Shown: in pieces, positions 1 to 11,780 of the stretch | Position numbering within the stretch: the first letter of the stretch is position 1 | How the letters are laid out: every line of letters begins with the position of its first letter | DNA from: Thozetella sp. PMI_491 | Lineage: Eukaryota; Ascomycota; Sordariomycetes; Chaetosphaeriales; Chaetosphaeriaceae | DNA: 64,000 nucleotides | Assembly: GCA_021432635.1 (NCBI GenBank) | Contig: MU270017.1 | Span: 682,001-746,000, forward strand | Direction of reading: 5' to 3' | The notes under the pieces: model-generated | Database searches by the model: none | What the model was told of the DNA's origin: nothing | The model's input: the letters and a program-made list of their open reading frames with translations, nothing else | Program-made: the position numbers and the translations under genes

Positions 1-1953
1 AACTTGAAGCCCGATGGCTAGAACAGACTGCGAGGCTGCATCTAGCAGCTACGGGGAACCGAGACTCGCGAGAATGTGCCACTTCTCTATCGCTCCCCCA
101 CAGTCCCTCCTCTTAAGATAGCCACACAAAGCATGAGAGTGCCCTGCGTGTCCTGTATTCGGCCGCTACACAAGCCTAGTCGCCTTATCTGAATCGGAGG
201 TCGCTTCAGAGCCTCAAACATGGGCCAATGGATAAATAGAGAGCGATGATATACGTTATTCTAATACGCCTGCACGAAGCGTACTACGAGGGCAGGCGTT
301 AGGGAATCTCTTGCAGATCTCTACGCCTTCAAAGATTGGAGTTGCTAGCAGTGGGTCACTGAATTCGGAAGAAGCTACCGCCATCTTAAGGCGCTCCTAT
401 TGAGACTTTTTCTCAAGCTAATCGCGCCGTTGGATGAGCTTTGCCTTCCCCTGTGTCGTCGCCGATTGGAATGGATTGCTCAAACCCCAACGATACAAAT
501 CTCTCGTAGAAGATGGTCGCTTCTTCGATCGCCATCATCACGAAATCGCTTACCAAGCACGAATCAAGGATAGTTCCTACAATCCTTGTGTGCATCTTTG
601 CTTTGGATATTTCATGCTGAGCAATTGCGAATCAAACCAAGGCTAGCCTTCGCCACATCACGGATGCACGCAACAGGTTAGAACCCAGAGCTATTGCTAG
701 AGGCCGCTCACTACCACCGTCTCGCAACCTTATGAAGCGCACCGAGCGAGGCGGTTGACCGCCGAGCATTCCGCGAACGTTGACATGCAAGTAGCAGAGT
801 CAAAGCAATGTCGGTGACAGAGAGAGATCTCATTGGTGCGCGCGACGCCACCATGTCACGCACGTCGCTTACAAATTCCATACTGGTGGCACCCAACGAG
901 ATACTGAGGTCCTGCGGAGATAGGGATGAGATTGCAACTAGGGTAGTTACTTTGTTAATGAGACTGAAATGGTAACCTGATGAGATAATCGAAACTTAAA
1001 ACTAGCACACATCAAGGGATCCGCATCTCTCACAGGAAATATACTGACTACATTCAAAAGCCTAGCTTAAACCCTTTTTCATGCTCTCCAGGCCCAATGC
1101 CTGACAGTATCTAATTGTGTCAGAATTTGGAATAGATTCCAGCTTATCATCACTCTTAACAAGATCTTTGTCCTGCACATTCCTGTATCAAGAAATTGGC
1201 CATCTTCTCTATGATCGTCGGTGGATCACTCAAGTATGCAGAAAGCTGTTCTAATAGCGCTATTGGTTTGATGCAGCTTGCAATGGGAATGTTAGCTCGG
1301 GCAAGAACGTGTTGGCGAGCTGAAGCACACATACTCTCTTTCGACGCTGATCTCTACTGGTCGCTGAGACATGTTTAAGGTTTATTATTTACGGGGTTAT
1401 TTTGTAAATCGGCTAATTCCTCATCAGTCAGAGCTGGTTGTTCTATCTCGTAGCATCGTAGCTACTTCTGTTACGTATATAGCGATTTGGATAGAGCATA
1501 AGTGTTACTTTTGGAGTTTAAATATGAACGAGAAAATGTTATAAACATGTAATAGAAGCAAAAATGTCTTCGGGTTCAACACGTCGACATGTTGAGCTCT
1601 ACGTAGAACAAGCACAAGTGTGCAGAGTTTTTGGCTGCTGCGATAGCTCTCGGCAGCTAGGTACCTTCTCGGAATCCCCGCTCAGCACAGGAGCGCCTTT
1701 CTTGACGCATCAAACATGGAATCGTGATTGGTTGCTGGCAGAGCTGCAGGAAGCTGCAGCATCTTTGAGGATGAGATGTGCGGTGAGCACAATTGCGCTC
1801 TTCTTGGACCAACTTACCTTCAACATCAAATCGAGCCTCATCCGACTAGCTTGAGAGGGCGTATGTCGCCTCGCGATTTTTCTCATATTGATTCACAAGC
1901 ATCTAAACCCTATTTCGATTCTATTCTGATGTCCGTTCACGATCGCGCCCATC
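1..1953. other. Gene-free left edge
   Basis: Only short unrelated open frames (60-100 codons) occur on either strand, and none shows a recognisable domain or splice pattern. I see no repeat array, RNA gene or transposon terminus here. The last few hundred bases probably hold the promoter and leader of the CCCH gene that begins at 1954. Confidence 0.5.
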
Positions 1954-4778
1954 ATGCCCGACAGCAATATTCCAACCCCTCATTCGCATGTAGCAGCAGT
2001 GGAGGATGTCGACGAGACAACCGGCAAAACGATCCCTGACTCCGTAAAGTTCGCAACGTCGGCAGATTGCGTCCCTCTCAAGCCGAAGGCTGAAAGTCCC
2101 AAGAAAAACTCGAGTAAAAAAGTTGATACTTTCGTTCAAAAATATGGGCCGCCAGAAAAACGTGGTCGGGGACTGCCGACTTCATCTCAACCTACGCCTG
2201 GCAAGGTTGCAACGACGGATAGGGACAAGGGATGGACGTCAGATGAATCCGAAGAGCTGGTCATCAAGTTACCAAGACCGCAGGTTTCTTCCTCCAAAGG
2301 TTCGAAGACTCAACAGGGTCAAGAAAACCCGGCCTTTTATGGCATATCCGGTGACGGAGCTCCTATCGGGCCACCAACTGCCTCCCAGTCCCTAAGACAA
2401 CGCGGCAGCTCTTCCCATTCATTCACGCCGCCAAGGGAGCCATTCCGCCAACGAGTTACTCCAACTAAAATTTCGGATATCTCTTTGGGCCAACCTGTTC
2501 CACGCCGAAAGGATTTGTATGAACGGTCCTCAATCCTTGCCTCCCGACGAATGCCCGCTGGGTTTGAAGAGCCTCTGCCCTCAGCTGCGAACAACCTCAA
2601 GGACGAACGATCAACTTCTTCAACCAGCCGGGAATACAGGCCCAAGGTCATAACTAACATGAGAGTCTCGGATGCCACAAAAACTTGGGATGATTCCAGA
2701 TACCACAGCACAGGGGCAAGCCTCTCAGTCAATACTGACAACAGTAGTCTAGGCTTGGAGAGTCTCGGTGGCCTTTCACTCAGCGAATCCAGCATGTCGC
2801 GCGTGAAATCGAGCAGTTCAGGCGGACATCGGCCAGCAGCTCACTCTCAGCGAAGGCTTGTTAACAGTTCACCCAGCGGCCACCCGTCGACATCCGCCGA
2901 TCCGCAGAGCCCGAGAGAAATTTGTAAATTCTTCCTCTCCGCCGGACAATGCTTGCGTCCCAATTGCCGTTTCAGTCACGATCTCAGTAGCCACGTCTGC
3001 AAGTAGGCCTCTCCAAGCCCCTGAGGACCTTCGTGATGGAAGCTTTTGTTCCTGCTAACCATAACTCTAGATACTGGGCGGCAGGCAAGTGTCTCGCAGG
3101 CGACACCTGCACCTTTTCGCACGACCCAGCCCACCTGGCGAACAAGCTCGACATCGACGACCCAAAACAATCACCGAGCATAAGTAAGCAACACCCAAGG
3201 ATGTCTCAGCCAGCAAATCCTATGATAGAGTCACTCAAGGACAGATTGGATGGTAAATCTGTCGGTGTTCCACCACTGGTACAAACATATTACGGAAAGA
3301 CGCCGCTTGTCCCCAAACACCCTGGCAGCGTCCCTGCTGGTCCGTACCCACCACCGCTTTATCCAGGTTCCCACAATGCCATTTATTATCATAATTGGAC
3401 TCCCCCATTTCCACAGTCCCCTATTCTTCCAGAGCCCTGGAATGCCAGATACCAACATTCCATGCCACCCGACACAGGTTCAAAGACCAATGCCAAGGCT
3501 ATCGCGCTCCTTGAGAGAGGTTCATTCCTCAGTCCACGATCTCGAGGACCTAGCCCAAAAAAGTTGCCCGACATGAAATCAGCCGTTCTATCAACTTCTA
3601 CATTGGTTCCTAGACATACTAAGAGGCCAGATTACAAAATTACGCCTCCAAGCACTTTGGTGGACGGCTCAAACGGCTCAAACGACTCTAGAGAAGATAC
3701 ATATTCTAAGGGTTTATATGACTCTGAATCTTGTGAAACTGAATCAACTTGGCTGATATCGGATTATTCTTCACAATATTCGCCGACTCTTGAGGAGAGC
3801 CATCCGTTCCTCAAGGTGAAAAGCCTTGTGCTCGGGGATGTCCTGCGCCGCTTTCGGGGGTGGCAGCATGGCGAGGGATACGCCACCAGGCCACAAGAGA
3901 CGAGGTGTCCTCAACAGCAACGTGAGTTCCGAAATGGATCTTCGAAGCGGCAACGAAAATCACCCTCTGAAGATGCCCATGAAAAGCCAGAGGACGAAGC
4001 CCTGGCCAAGAAGATAGTCTCACCCAAGCGTCGACGCTGCTCAGAGAGAAAGGTGACATTTGCATGTCCCTTTACCAAGAAGGATCCTCTGAAATACCAG
4101 GACTGTTATAAATACACGTTGATGAGGATCCAGGATGTCAAGCAGCACATAATTAGGTGCCACCAAGTCCCTCCTTACTGTTCCCGGTGTCTGGCGACTT
4201 TCCCAAGCGAGGAGCTACGTGACGTCCACATTAGAGCGATGTCTTGCCCCGAGCGCCCTTTCATCAAACCGGAAGGGGTCACCGAATCCCAAAGAGCTCA
4301 GCTGACCCAGAAGTCTGCTTCAAATTTGTCTCAGGAGGACCAGTGGTTTGTGGTGTTCGACATCCTCTTCCCGGGGCATTCACCTCGGGCCCAGTCTCCC
4401 TACATTGACAACGAACTATTCCAAGACATTACCTTGTACCAAGACTTTGTGACGACCCGCGGCCCCCAGATTTTGTCAGAGCTTCTAGCCTTTCGCGGGG
4501 CCGTGACTTGGAATCTTCCTAACGAGGAGCAAGACCTTGTCACCTTCCAGAATATAATCCTTGAGGAAGGGCTGCGCACCATATTTCAACAGTGGGCGAA
4601 CCAGAATGGCCTTATCCTAGCCAACTCCAGCGTCCATACGAGCCAGAGCGGTCGCAGCATGCAAGACACTCCGTCATCTCAAAGTATGGCAATTATGAAT
4701 CCAAGCCGACGGGTGGCTACACTAGATGAAAATGGGGAGGTCGAGGGCGAGACATCTCCACGGGAGTCGGTAGTCTAG
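1954..4778 (+). CDS. Tandem CCCH zinc-finger protein with fungal C2H2-like module
   Basis: Two exons, 1954-3002 and 3071-4778, join in phase around a 68-nt intron with a GCTAAC branch site, giving 918 aa. The first 320 residues are Ser/Pro-rich and look disordered. Two CCCH fingers follow: C-x8-C-x4-C-x3-H and C-x7-C-x5-C-x3-H. The splice creates the second finger by joining its first Cys to TACTGG. Such fingers usually bind RNA. Around codon 680 comes a module common in ascomycete proteins: CPF...KYQDC...H-x4-H, then YCSRC...H, then a WFVVFDILFPG segment. The molecular role of that module is not established to my knowledge. The frame ends at TAG 4776-4778, but the same frame stays open to 4961 (see findings). 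Nuclear or RNA-associated function is inference. Confidence 0.8.
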
Positions 4779-4961
4779 GAACACGCTGACCTTGTGCACT
4801 TGGGCCCAGGACTAGATCTACTACAGAACATTGATGAGGAAGAAGGAGACGAGCTTCCGATAGCACTATCGGAGAAACAGAATAATAAACTCATGAGAAT
4901 GATGTGTACGATAGGTTCGGGAGACACCTTCTCTGACATTGGGTGGAATGCCTTTTCCTAG

Positions 4962-5701
4962 ATGCTGGGTAGAACTCATGGAAACGCTACTGAGAACTAC
5001 TAATCATTTACCCAACAAGTTTGCAATGATTATGAGAGCCCTTCGCTGTACCCGGTCTTTAATGCCTCCATTATACTTTATTTCTGGTGAGAATGTCTCT
5101 AGACACCTTGCAGAGTACGCACCAAAGGAAGATGCATTACGGATAGACTTAGCATATTGGATCTCGGGGTGGATTTAGCCTCAAGAGTTGGCGGAACGTT
5201 TCGCGTTTTGGCTTGGCGGTACACGTTGTCCCGAGAGCCCGTTCCGGGGGCCTTCCCACGGCTCCGCCCAACCAGCTCGCACCTAAGCAGCTCTTCCTCC
5301 CCGTCACAGTGTACGAGAGCTTTCTGCACAGCGAGAAACTACAAAAGTGTGCCTTGAACTATGTCACGCGCGGTAGCTCTTCTGAAAGGGGATTGATACT
5401 AGTCCATTCCGTCTGGCTGCACTTCATATCGTGTGCAGCGGCGTAGTAATGGCCACCGTGATGCTCGTATCCCTGAATCGCGGGTTAATTTGGCATTCAC
5501 CGCCTATTCGCTGGAATTCCCGTACTTTGGGAGATTCTTTGGCTACTATGCGCCGCCTTCCCGGGCCGTCTCTCACGGGGGTGGAAAATATCCCCGAAAG
5601 GTAGACCCCAAAGGCAGATATATCATAGCTTCATGACACCGGTCACCAGCCATGCCTCACTTACTGGAGATGGATGGGTTCCGAGGGCTTCATAAGAAAA
5701 C
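4962..5701. other. Intergenic region
   Basis: Likely 3' flank of the CCCH gene and promoter of the carboxylesterase. Short overlapping frames occur on both strands around 5100-5640, but none has a recognisable motif or consistent splice sites. I see no repeat or RNA gene. Confidence 0.4.
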
Positions 5702-7757
5702 ATGATACAGTGTAACGCATTTCTCGCTGTTTTTTTGGCCGCCGCCATCAGCGTGTCTGGGTTCAGACAGGAGGATTTTATATCTCCGAGCTTCTTGGCT
5801 GGCCGATTCACCAATGCTCCCGCTCCAATTGTTGACGTTGGGTATGGAAAATACCAGGGATATATCGATTCTGCGAATGGGCTCAACATCTATCGAGGGT
5901 AAGTTAGCATCGTATGCAGGACAATGGCATTATACTCAATCGAAGTAGAATCCGGTACGCTGCACCACCGAAGCGGTGGCAGCTCCCTCAGGCACCCGAA
6001 TCTCGCCCCGAGATCGTGAGTCAGGCTGTCGACGATCCGCCAAGATGCCCCCAAGCACCGACAGCAAGCATGTGAGCTAGGATCCCAAAGCAGAAATCCG
6101 AGGCAATACAAAAGGCTGACTTAGACAAGGCCGCAGAATTTAGACTGGGAGAAGGCCATCTTCGGGAACGAAGATTGCCTTTTTTTGAATGTTTTCTCGC
6201 CTACAAGTGCCAAGAAGCTGCCGGTGTTATTTTGGATCCGTACGTATTCTACCTAAATGCCAACGTTTTGTGTACTGTTGCTTAGACAGTGTAGATGGTG
6301 GTGGTTACGGCGCCGGTTCAGCGGCAAGCTTTGACTTCTCCCAGATTTCCCACCGCGTGAGCAACGGCTTTGTGACGGTTGTAATCCAATATCGCCTGGG
6401 AGCCTTTGGATTCGCCTCCTCGGAGCAGATCGCCAAGAAAGGCGTTCCCAACGTCGGACTTCATGACATGCGATTTGCGCTCGAATGGGTTCAGAAGCAC
6501 ATCGAGAGCTTCGGCGGTGATCCAAGCCAAGTCACAATTGCGGGAGAGTCAGCTGGCGGCGGCTCTGTCATGTTAATGGCAATGGCCAACGGTGGAAAGG
6601 ATGGAACACGGTTGTTCCGGCGCGGCATCGCCAGCAGTCCGTACTTGCCAACTCAGCCGTATGTCAGTCCCGCGAGTAACCCCGAAAAACGGGCGCTAAC
6701 AGCACTAGGAAATACAACGATGGCCTGCCAGAGGATTACTATAGACAGCTTGCTGAGAAGGCCGATTGCAAAGGATCCAAGGACTCATGGTTTGAATGTC
6801 TCACCGACGCCGGAACGATAGCGCTCCAGAACGCCAGCGCTTTGACGACGTTTGCTGCGAAATATGGCAACTGGGCTTTCATCCCTGTCACTGATGGAAC
6901 CTTGATACAGGGATTGCCAACTGAACAACTACTGAAGGGCTCTGTGAACGGAGAGCGTGTCCTTGTCGGGGTAAGCATCTGCTGCTGATACACAAGCACA
7001 AACAGTTACTTATTGCTGGTAGAATAACGCCAACGAAGGGACCTACTTCGTCCCGCAGAACATCACGACCGAAGCTCAGTTTACGTCTTTCGTGCAGTTA
7101 CAATATCCAGGCCTTTCGAAAGAAAACCTCACTGCAGTCATGCAGCTCTACTCCGTTTCAAACGCTTCGGCCAGTTCTACTCTCAAGTACGACTCAGATG
7201 GCACCCATGCGCCGTTTGCCACAGAGATGTCGCGCTTTGTTGCGGGTTGGCAGCAGGCCGCGAACAACCTCTATGCGGAAACAACATTTGTGTGCCCAGC
7301 CTACTGGCTCGCGGATGCTTACGCACCGGATGTTAACGTAGAAAGCAAGGGCAAATCAGCCTGGAGATACCAGTTCTCCGTACCGGATGCATTCCATGGT
7401 GCTGACCTGGCGCCGCTGACAGATAACCCGGCAAAATCGGGGACGGCAATGGATTCCACATTCCGGACATCTTTCCAGAACATCTGGGGGCGCTTTATCG
7501 TGAATGGGGACCCGACTTTGGTGTCGAGCGACAACCATACCGTCAGTGGCGTTGCTGCGGCGGGTGCCGCCGCATGGAAGCCGTGGGGGGCTGTAGGAGC
7601 TGCTGATGGACGCGGGTATTCCCTATTGGATCTCAATGTCACCAGCTCGGCTCCGCAAACTCCCGACTGGCGGGTCGTGGATGGCGCCGTATGGGAAGGT
7701 GGGCGTGGTGCGAGGTGTGCGCTTTGGGCGGCGCTGGGCACCCAAGCTCAGACATGA
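5702..7757 (+). CDS. Secreted carboxylesterase/lipase (type B)
   Basis: Six exons: 5702-5898, 5949-6071, 6130-6239, 6295-6658, 6709-6970 and 7023-7757. They total 1,791 nt, or 596 aa. The N-terminus is a clear signal peptide (MIQCNAFLAVFLAAAISVSG). Family landmarks appear in the right order: YRGIRYAAPP, NEDCLFLNV, the HGGGYGAGS oxyanion-hole segment created by splicing C to ATGG, the GESAGGGS nucleophile elbow, NNANEGTY with the catalytic acid, and FHGADL with the catalytic His. The catalytic machinery is complete, so it should hydrolyse carboxylic esters outside the cell; the natural substrate cannot be read from sequence. The third acceptor (AAG at 6129) is weak and was chosen because it alone keeps phase. 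The length is normal for the family. Confidence 0.88.
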
Positions 7758-8215
7758 AGAGACGGCATATGCAATCCCACCAATAATCCTACAGAGGGAT
7801 TTTCTGGTCTGACAGTGATCATGCTCATATGGAAAGTATTGGAAGTGCGCCACCTCTTTATTTCTCGTCTCTAAGGGCAGCCGACATCGCCCTCCCGCGT
7901 TGGCCATGAAGAAGGGTGATAGATCACTTTGATAGATCAAAAGCTAGCATCGAAATTGGCTGACGAGTTATTTTTTTCTGACTCACAGACTCGCATGTCG
8001 CATTTTGCACAGACTTGGTTGGGTAGTTCATGGCCGGACGGTGGTTCTATTGCCTCATCATGCCATGTGCATGGAGTGGCCTGATAACAGCTCGCAGACC
8101 ACCAGACCATAGGAACCCTTGATGTGGCACGCCCGCGTACCCATCTTCATTTAAGAAACCCTCAATTCTAGAACAAAAATCGAAGAAGTAGTTAATCAAA
8201 GTATGCTAGAAAACA

Positions 8216-8596
8216 ATGACTACTAAGAACACGTCCAATGGCCTTTGGTATAGTGAAATCATGACACCACTACATCTCAGTCCTGAGCTGCACCCCGTCG
8301 ATGACGGCAACGCGTTCGATGCCACGCTTGCACGAAAGATCAGTGATTCTGTCCATATGCATCTCCTGATGCTGGGCACCCACGACGCGTCTATGGTCGA
8401 GTGTGACGTGATCCTACGGCGCGAGATCGAGAGGCTGGTTAACACAGTCAAGGAAGAAATGGAGGCGCATGCTACCATCATCGCCGCGACCGCCAAGGAG
8501 AGACAGGACCAAGCGGAAGGAGTTCGATGCCAACTCTCGGGGTACATGGACCGTGGCGCAGAGATCGAACTCCAACGTCGTGGCCCACGCAACTGA
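8216..8596 (+). CDS. Hypothetical protein, possible coiled coil
   Basis: A 126-codon frame beginning MTTKNTSNGLWYSE with a charged, helix-prone stretch (about residues 55-105) that could form a coiled coil. Similar coil-like peptide continues in other frames to about 8858, with plausible splice sites (for example GTATGC near 8640 and CCAAAG near 8694). The real gene may therefore be longer, with unresolved introns, or it may be decaying. I do not recognise the family. The model could also be a chance frame. Confidence 0.3.
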   Translation: MTTKNTSNGLWYSEIMTPLHLSPELHPVDDGNAFDATLARKISDSVHMHLLMLGTHDASMVECDVILRREIERLVNTVKEEMEAHATIIAATAKERQDQAEGVRCQLSGYMDRGAEIELQRRGPRN

Positions 8597-8859
8597 TGCG
8601 TCGTGTTGGTGCAAACGAACGAGGCCTTCAAAGCCCAGGTATGCAGGTTATTACCAACCCAGCCAGGGAGCTACCACGACTGACTTCCAAAGTAGATTCA
8701 TTAAAATAAGAAGCTTGGAAACGCACATCCAAGTCGAGTATCAAGATAACAAAAGTTTAGGACAACTTGCGGAAGGCAAAACTCTTACTTGGACCAGGAG
8801 CAGACCAGGAGCACTAGCCAACGTGGCAGCCTTCAACTTGGGCTCGTCCTCGGGCTAAC

Positions 8860-9325
8860 AGTCCTATTCATACCCTTTTCACTTCGTGTACAAAGATTTT
8901 CCAACTTCGTATATACCCTACTTGTCCATTATTTACTCCTGTGCAATAGTATTAGTTTCTACCTATACAGTGATCGTATGAACATACTTAACTTTGCTGG
9001 CCTCTACTCGAATCTCGTGACTGTCAGGATAGCTGCTCACTAAGTTGAACGCAAATAAAATGTCCACGGAACCAATCGTCTCGTCAATCACGTAGCGCCG
9101 GTTTCGTTCAGGTTTTTGTTTCCTCCATGCGACGGCGACTCTCCGCCCGGCTTCGTCAGCCGCGATCCGTAGACGCGCTCACAGTTGGTCTCCCGTGGGA
9201 TTGAGTCCGCTACTTTTGCACCAGTCCACATGTCGAGATGCGCGTCGCCGATCTTCTTGAGGGTCTGCACTGGGTTGAAGAAGAGTGAGCCCGTAGTAGC
9301 CTCAATGCTATCGATCGTAGCAGTT
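8860..9325. other. Intergenic region
   Basis: AT-richer sequence with no convincing coding frame on the plus strand. The right part merges with the possible minus-strand peptidase remnant. Confidence 0.4.
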
Positions 9326-9480
9326 TACTTTGTATCGTCGCCGTTGTGGCGGGTTTGCGTGCCGATCGCGTACGGCTTTGACCCGGCCGTGTCGATGAGC
9401 ATCGTATAGCTCGCACACGCGACAGTGTCGGTGGAGGCGTGGTTGATATCCAGATTCAGCAGCGCAATAAGGCATCGTAG
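9326..9480 (-). pseudogene. Possible remnant of an A1 aspartic peptidase
   Basis: On the minus strand the peptide SYTMLIDTAGSKPYAIG sits after an acidic DINHASTD segment. This order resembles the first active-site region of fungal A1 aspartic peptidases (YTLLIDTGSS). The GSS is altered to AGS, a stop follows within about 35 codons, and no second DTG/DSG lobe is visible nearby. If related, it is a non-functional fragment. The match is short and could be chance. Confidence 0.25.
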
Positions 9481-9998
9481 TATATTTCGAGTGCACTAGG
9501 TAGGAGCAGACGCTTGGGACGCATCCATTCCAGCTAGAAGAGTGACGGCTCCGGCGCGAGTGCCTGGACCGGAGCCCTGGCGCAGGAGTCTTGGAAGAGG
9601 CTTGGAGTCATGCCCAAGCCGACTGGACGGAGAAGGATCGGACCCCTTGGTGAACTGAGTAGATGCAAACGCTTCGAGCTTGAGGAGCAGGCAATGCCAC
9701 TGACCTAAGAAGCCTAGTAGGGGGTCCGGCCTCCGCTGCATACAAACCGCCCCCACAGCTTGATCTCACATTGGCTAAACGAACGAACCAACGGCCCGTC
9801 TAATCAAGTTATTGTTAACGATTGTAGGGCTTAATACATGAATAAGACCCTTTAGAATAATATATAGAAAAACAACACAACACGGGTACCTTCGTTCCTG
9901 ACCTTTAATCCCTTCTATCACATGTCTTTCCTATTTAGCCTGGGGCCTGAAGTCATGCCATATAAATATCATACAAGAGAACTACGATTTTCAGTCCT
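9481..9998. other. Intergenic region
   Basis: No supported gene. An 86-codon minus-strand frame (9496-9756) has no recognisable features. The AT-rich segment from about 9800 probably contains the 3' end of the epoxide hydrolase transcript. Confidence 0.4.
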
Positions 9999-11479
9999 TT
10001 AGTTCATCCAGTAGTTTCCAATCTCGCGAAGGTCATCTATTAAAGCAGAGGGGTTGTCGAGGCCAGCGAAATGTCCGCCGAAGTCATGGTCTACGGGATT
10101 GTTTAGTAAATGAAACAATAAGGACCAAAGAGAAAACTTACTTCTGTAGAAAACGAGGTTTCCAACCTGTTCTACAACGGATCGATGATAGAAAGCATCA
10201 TGCCTAAACGCGCTGAACAGCATAGGGGCGTCGGTCCTTGCTTTAGTGTACGTCGTTCTAAAGCCTTCCGGATTCTGAAAGTAGATATAGACGGACGAAA
10301 GAAAGGTCCTAGTTAGAAAATACAGTGATATGAGGCAGAGCATCTCGTTATGGGTAAAAACCGAAGGTGGAGTCCCTGCTTGAGGTTCCGACCCTATCGT
10401 ACCCAGTGTTAGCTTACTTCGGTATCAAGCAACAAAAAAGAACATACACGCAATGAGCTTTTCTCCGAGATAAGCTAGCTGGCCAACGGGGTTGTCTTGC
10501 AGTGCCAAACCGATCGTGTTCGGCTATGATCGCGTTAGCCAATGTTTGCTCACCTCGGCCAGACTAATCAGCGTTCTTACTTTAGTGGCCTGTTCCATGA
10601 AGTATCCAAACCCAGTAGCACTAAAGTTCTGAGCATATTCTGCTTCGTACTGCTCTAACGGTGAAAGTGTGATGCCCTCAGCAGCTAGCTGCTCCGCGGA
10701 TAGCTGGGCGAAAGGAACCAAGGTAAAATGCGCAGCGCGGACGGTTGAGTTGAAGCTGTCATACAACCGGTATGAGACAAACCCCCCGAAGTCAGTACCA
10801 AAAACTGCATATTTCTCGTAGCCGAGGAGTTGGGTCATCAGCGTGTTGAAGACGCGGGCTGTGTCGTCGGTGGACCAGTTCGGTGGCGGAGCCGACGAAA
10901 AGGCAAAGCCGGGAAGAGACGGCACGATCACATCGAAGGCCACAGGCTTGCCAGTGGAGGTGCTCGCCGCCTGGGTTAAGTTGTCGAGGACCGGCAGAAA
11001 CTCTATAAACGTCCCGGGCCAGCCATGAGCCAGCAGAAGCGGGATTGCATCCGGCTCAGTCGACTTGATGTGGATGAAATGGATAGTGAGGTTCTCGATT
11101 ATCGTAGTAAAATGAGGGAATCTAGCAATTGGTCAGTCTTGCAGGCCACCAGGTAAGCATTGTACCCGGCGACTAACTGGTTCAAGGTAGCTTGCTCTCG
11201 GCCCCAGTCAAATTGATCCAGCCACTCGGTCCGCAGACTCTCGAGCGTGGATGCGCTGATGCCTGCGTCTGGCCCGGGATAAGCTAATTCGTCGGCAACG
11301 GGAAGTTGGGAATTCGTAACGAGCTCCCTCATACGCGGGACTCGATCGGCGAGATCGATGGTGAAGGGGCGTAGATTGAAGTTGTCGTGCGCATTATCGC
11401 ATTTCGCTAGTGGCGTATCTGAGGCAGACGCGGCCGCAAATAGGCTAAAGATAGCCAGCTTCTTCTGGTGGAAATACAT
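9999..11479 (-). CDS. Epoxide hydrolase with signal peptide (EHN + alpha/beta hydrolase)
   Basis: Five exons on the minus strand: 11479-11178, 11121-10581, 10523-10448, 10393-10142 and 10090-9999. They total 1,263 nt, or 420 aa, with every junction in phase. A hydrophobic N-terminus (KKLAIFSLFAAASAS) looks like a signal peptide. The EHN segment (FTIDLADRVPRMRELV) precedes HGWPG, the HGxP oxyanion motif. The nucleophile Asp lies in FGTDFGG and the catalytic His in HDFGGHFAG. Members hydrolyse epoxides to vicinal diols through an alkyl-enzyme intermediate on Asp. Fungal relatives act on xenobiotic or lipid epoxides. Secretion is inferred from the N-terminus and is not the usual location for this family. 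Confidence 0.87.
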
Positions 11480-11780
11480 TATTACTATCTTCCGGGCTGT
11501 TCTCTGTCGTGACTTGACGGGTAGCTACTACTGGGTTAGGTTCTGGTTTTATACTATAGAGAGACGAATTGCCTACTAAAACGTTCTTGCCATACAAGTA
11601 CTAACTCCGATACTGTAGGGCAAATTCCATTCAGTAGTTTCCCACAATAGGAAATAACCAAACCCAAGTTGTTATGTGGTGACCTCGGCCGAATTGGTAA
11701 GCGCGGGCTTGGATCCTGGACCTCGGTCGAATTCGTAAGAGTCGGCGCAACTTTGCACTAGGATAACAAATACACGTACA
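11480..11780. other. Intergenic region with a short imperfect direct repeat
   Basis: Promoter side of the epoxide hydrolase. Two copies of an imperfect ~20-bp unit (gacctcggYcgaattSgtaag) lie about 38 bp apart near 11681-11740. Nothing else is recognised. Confidence 0.4.
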
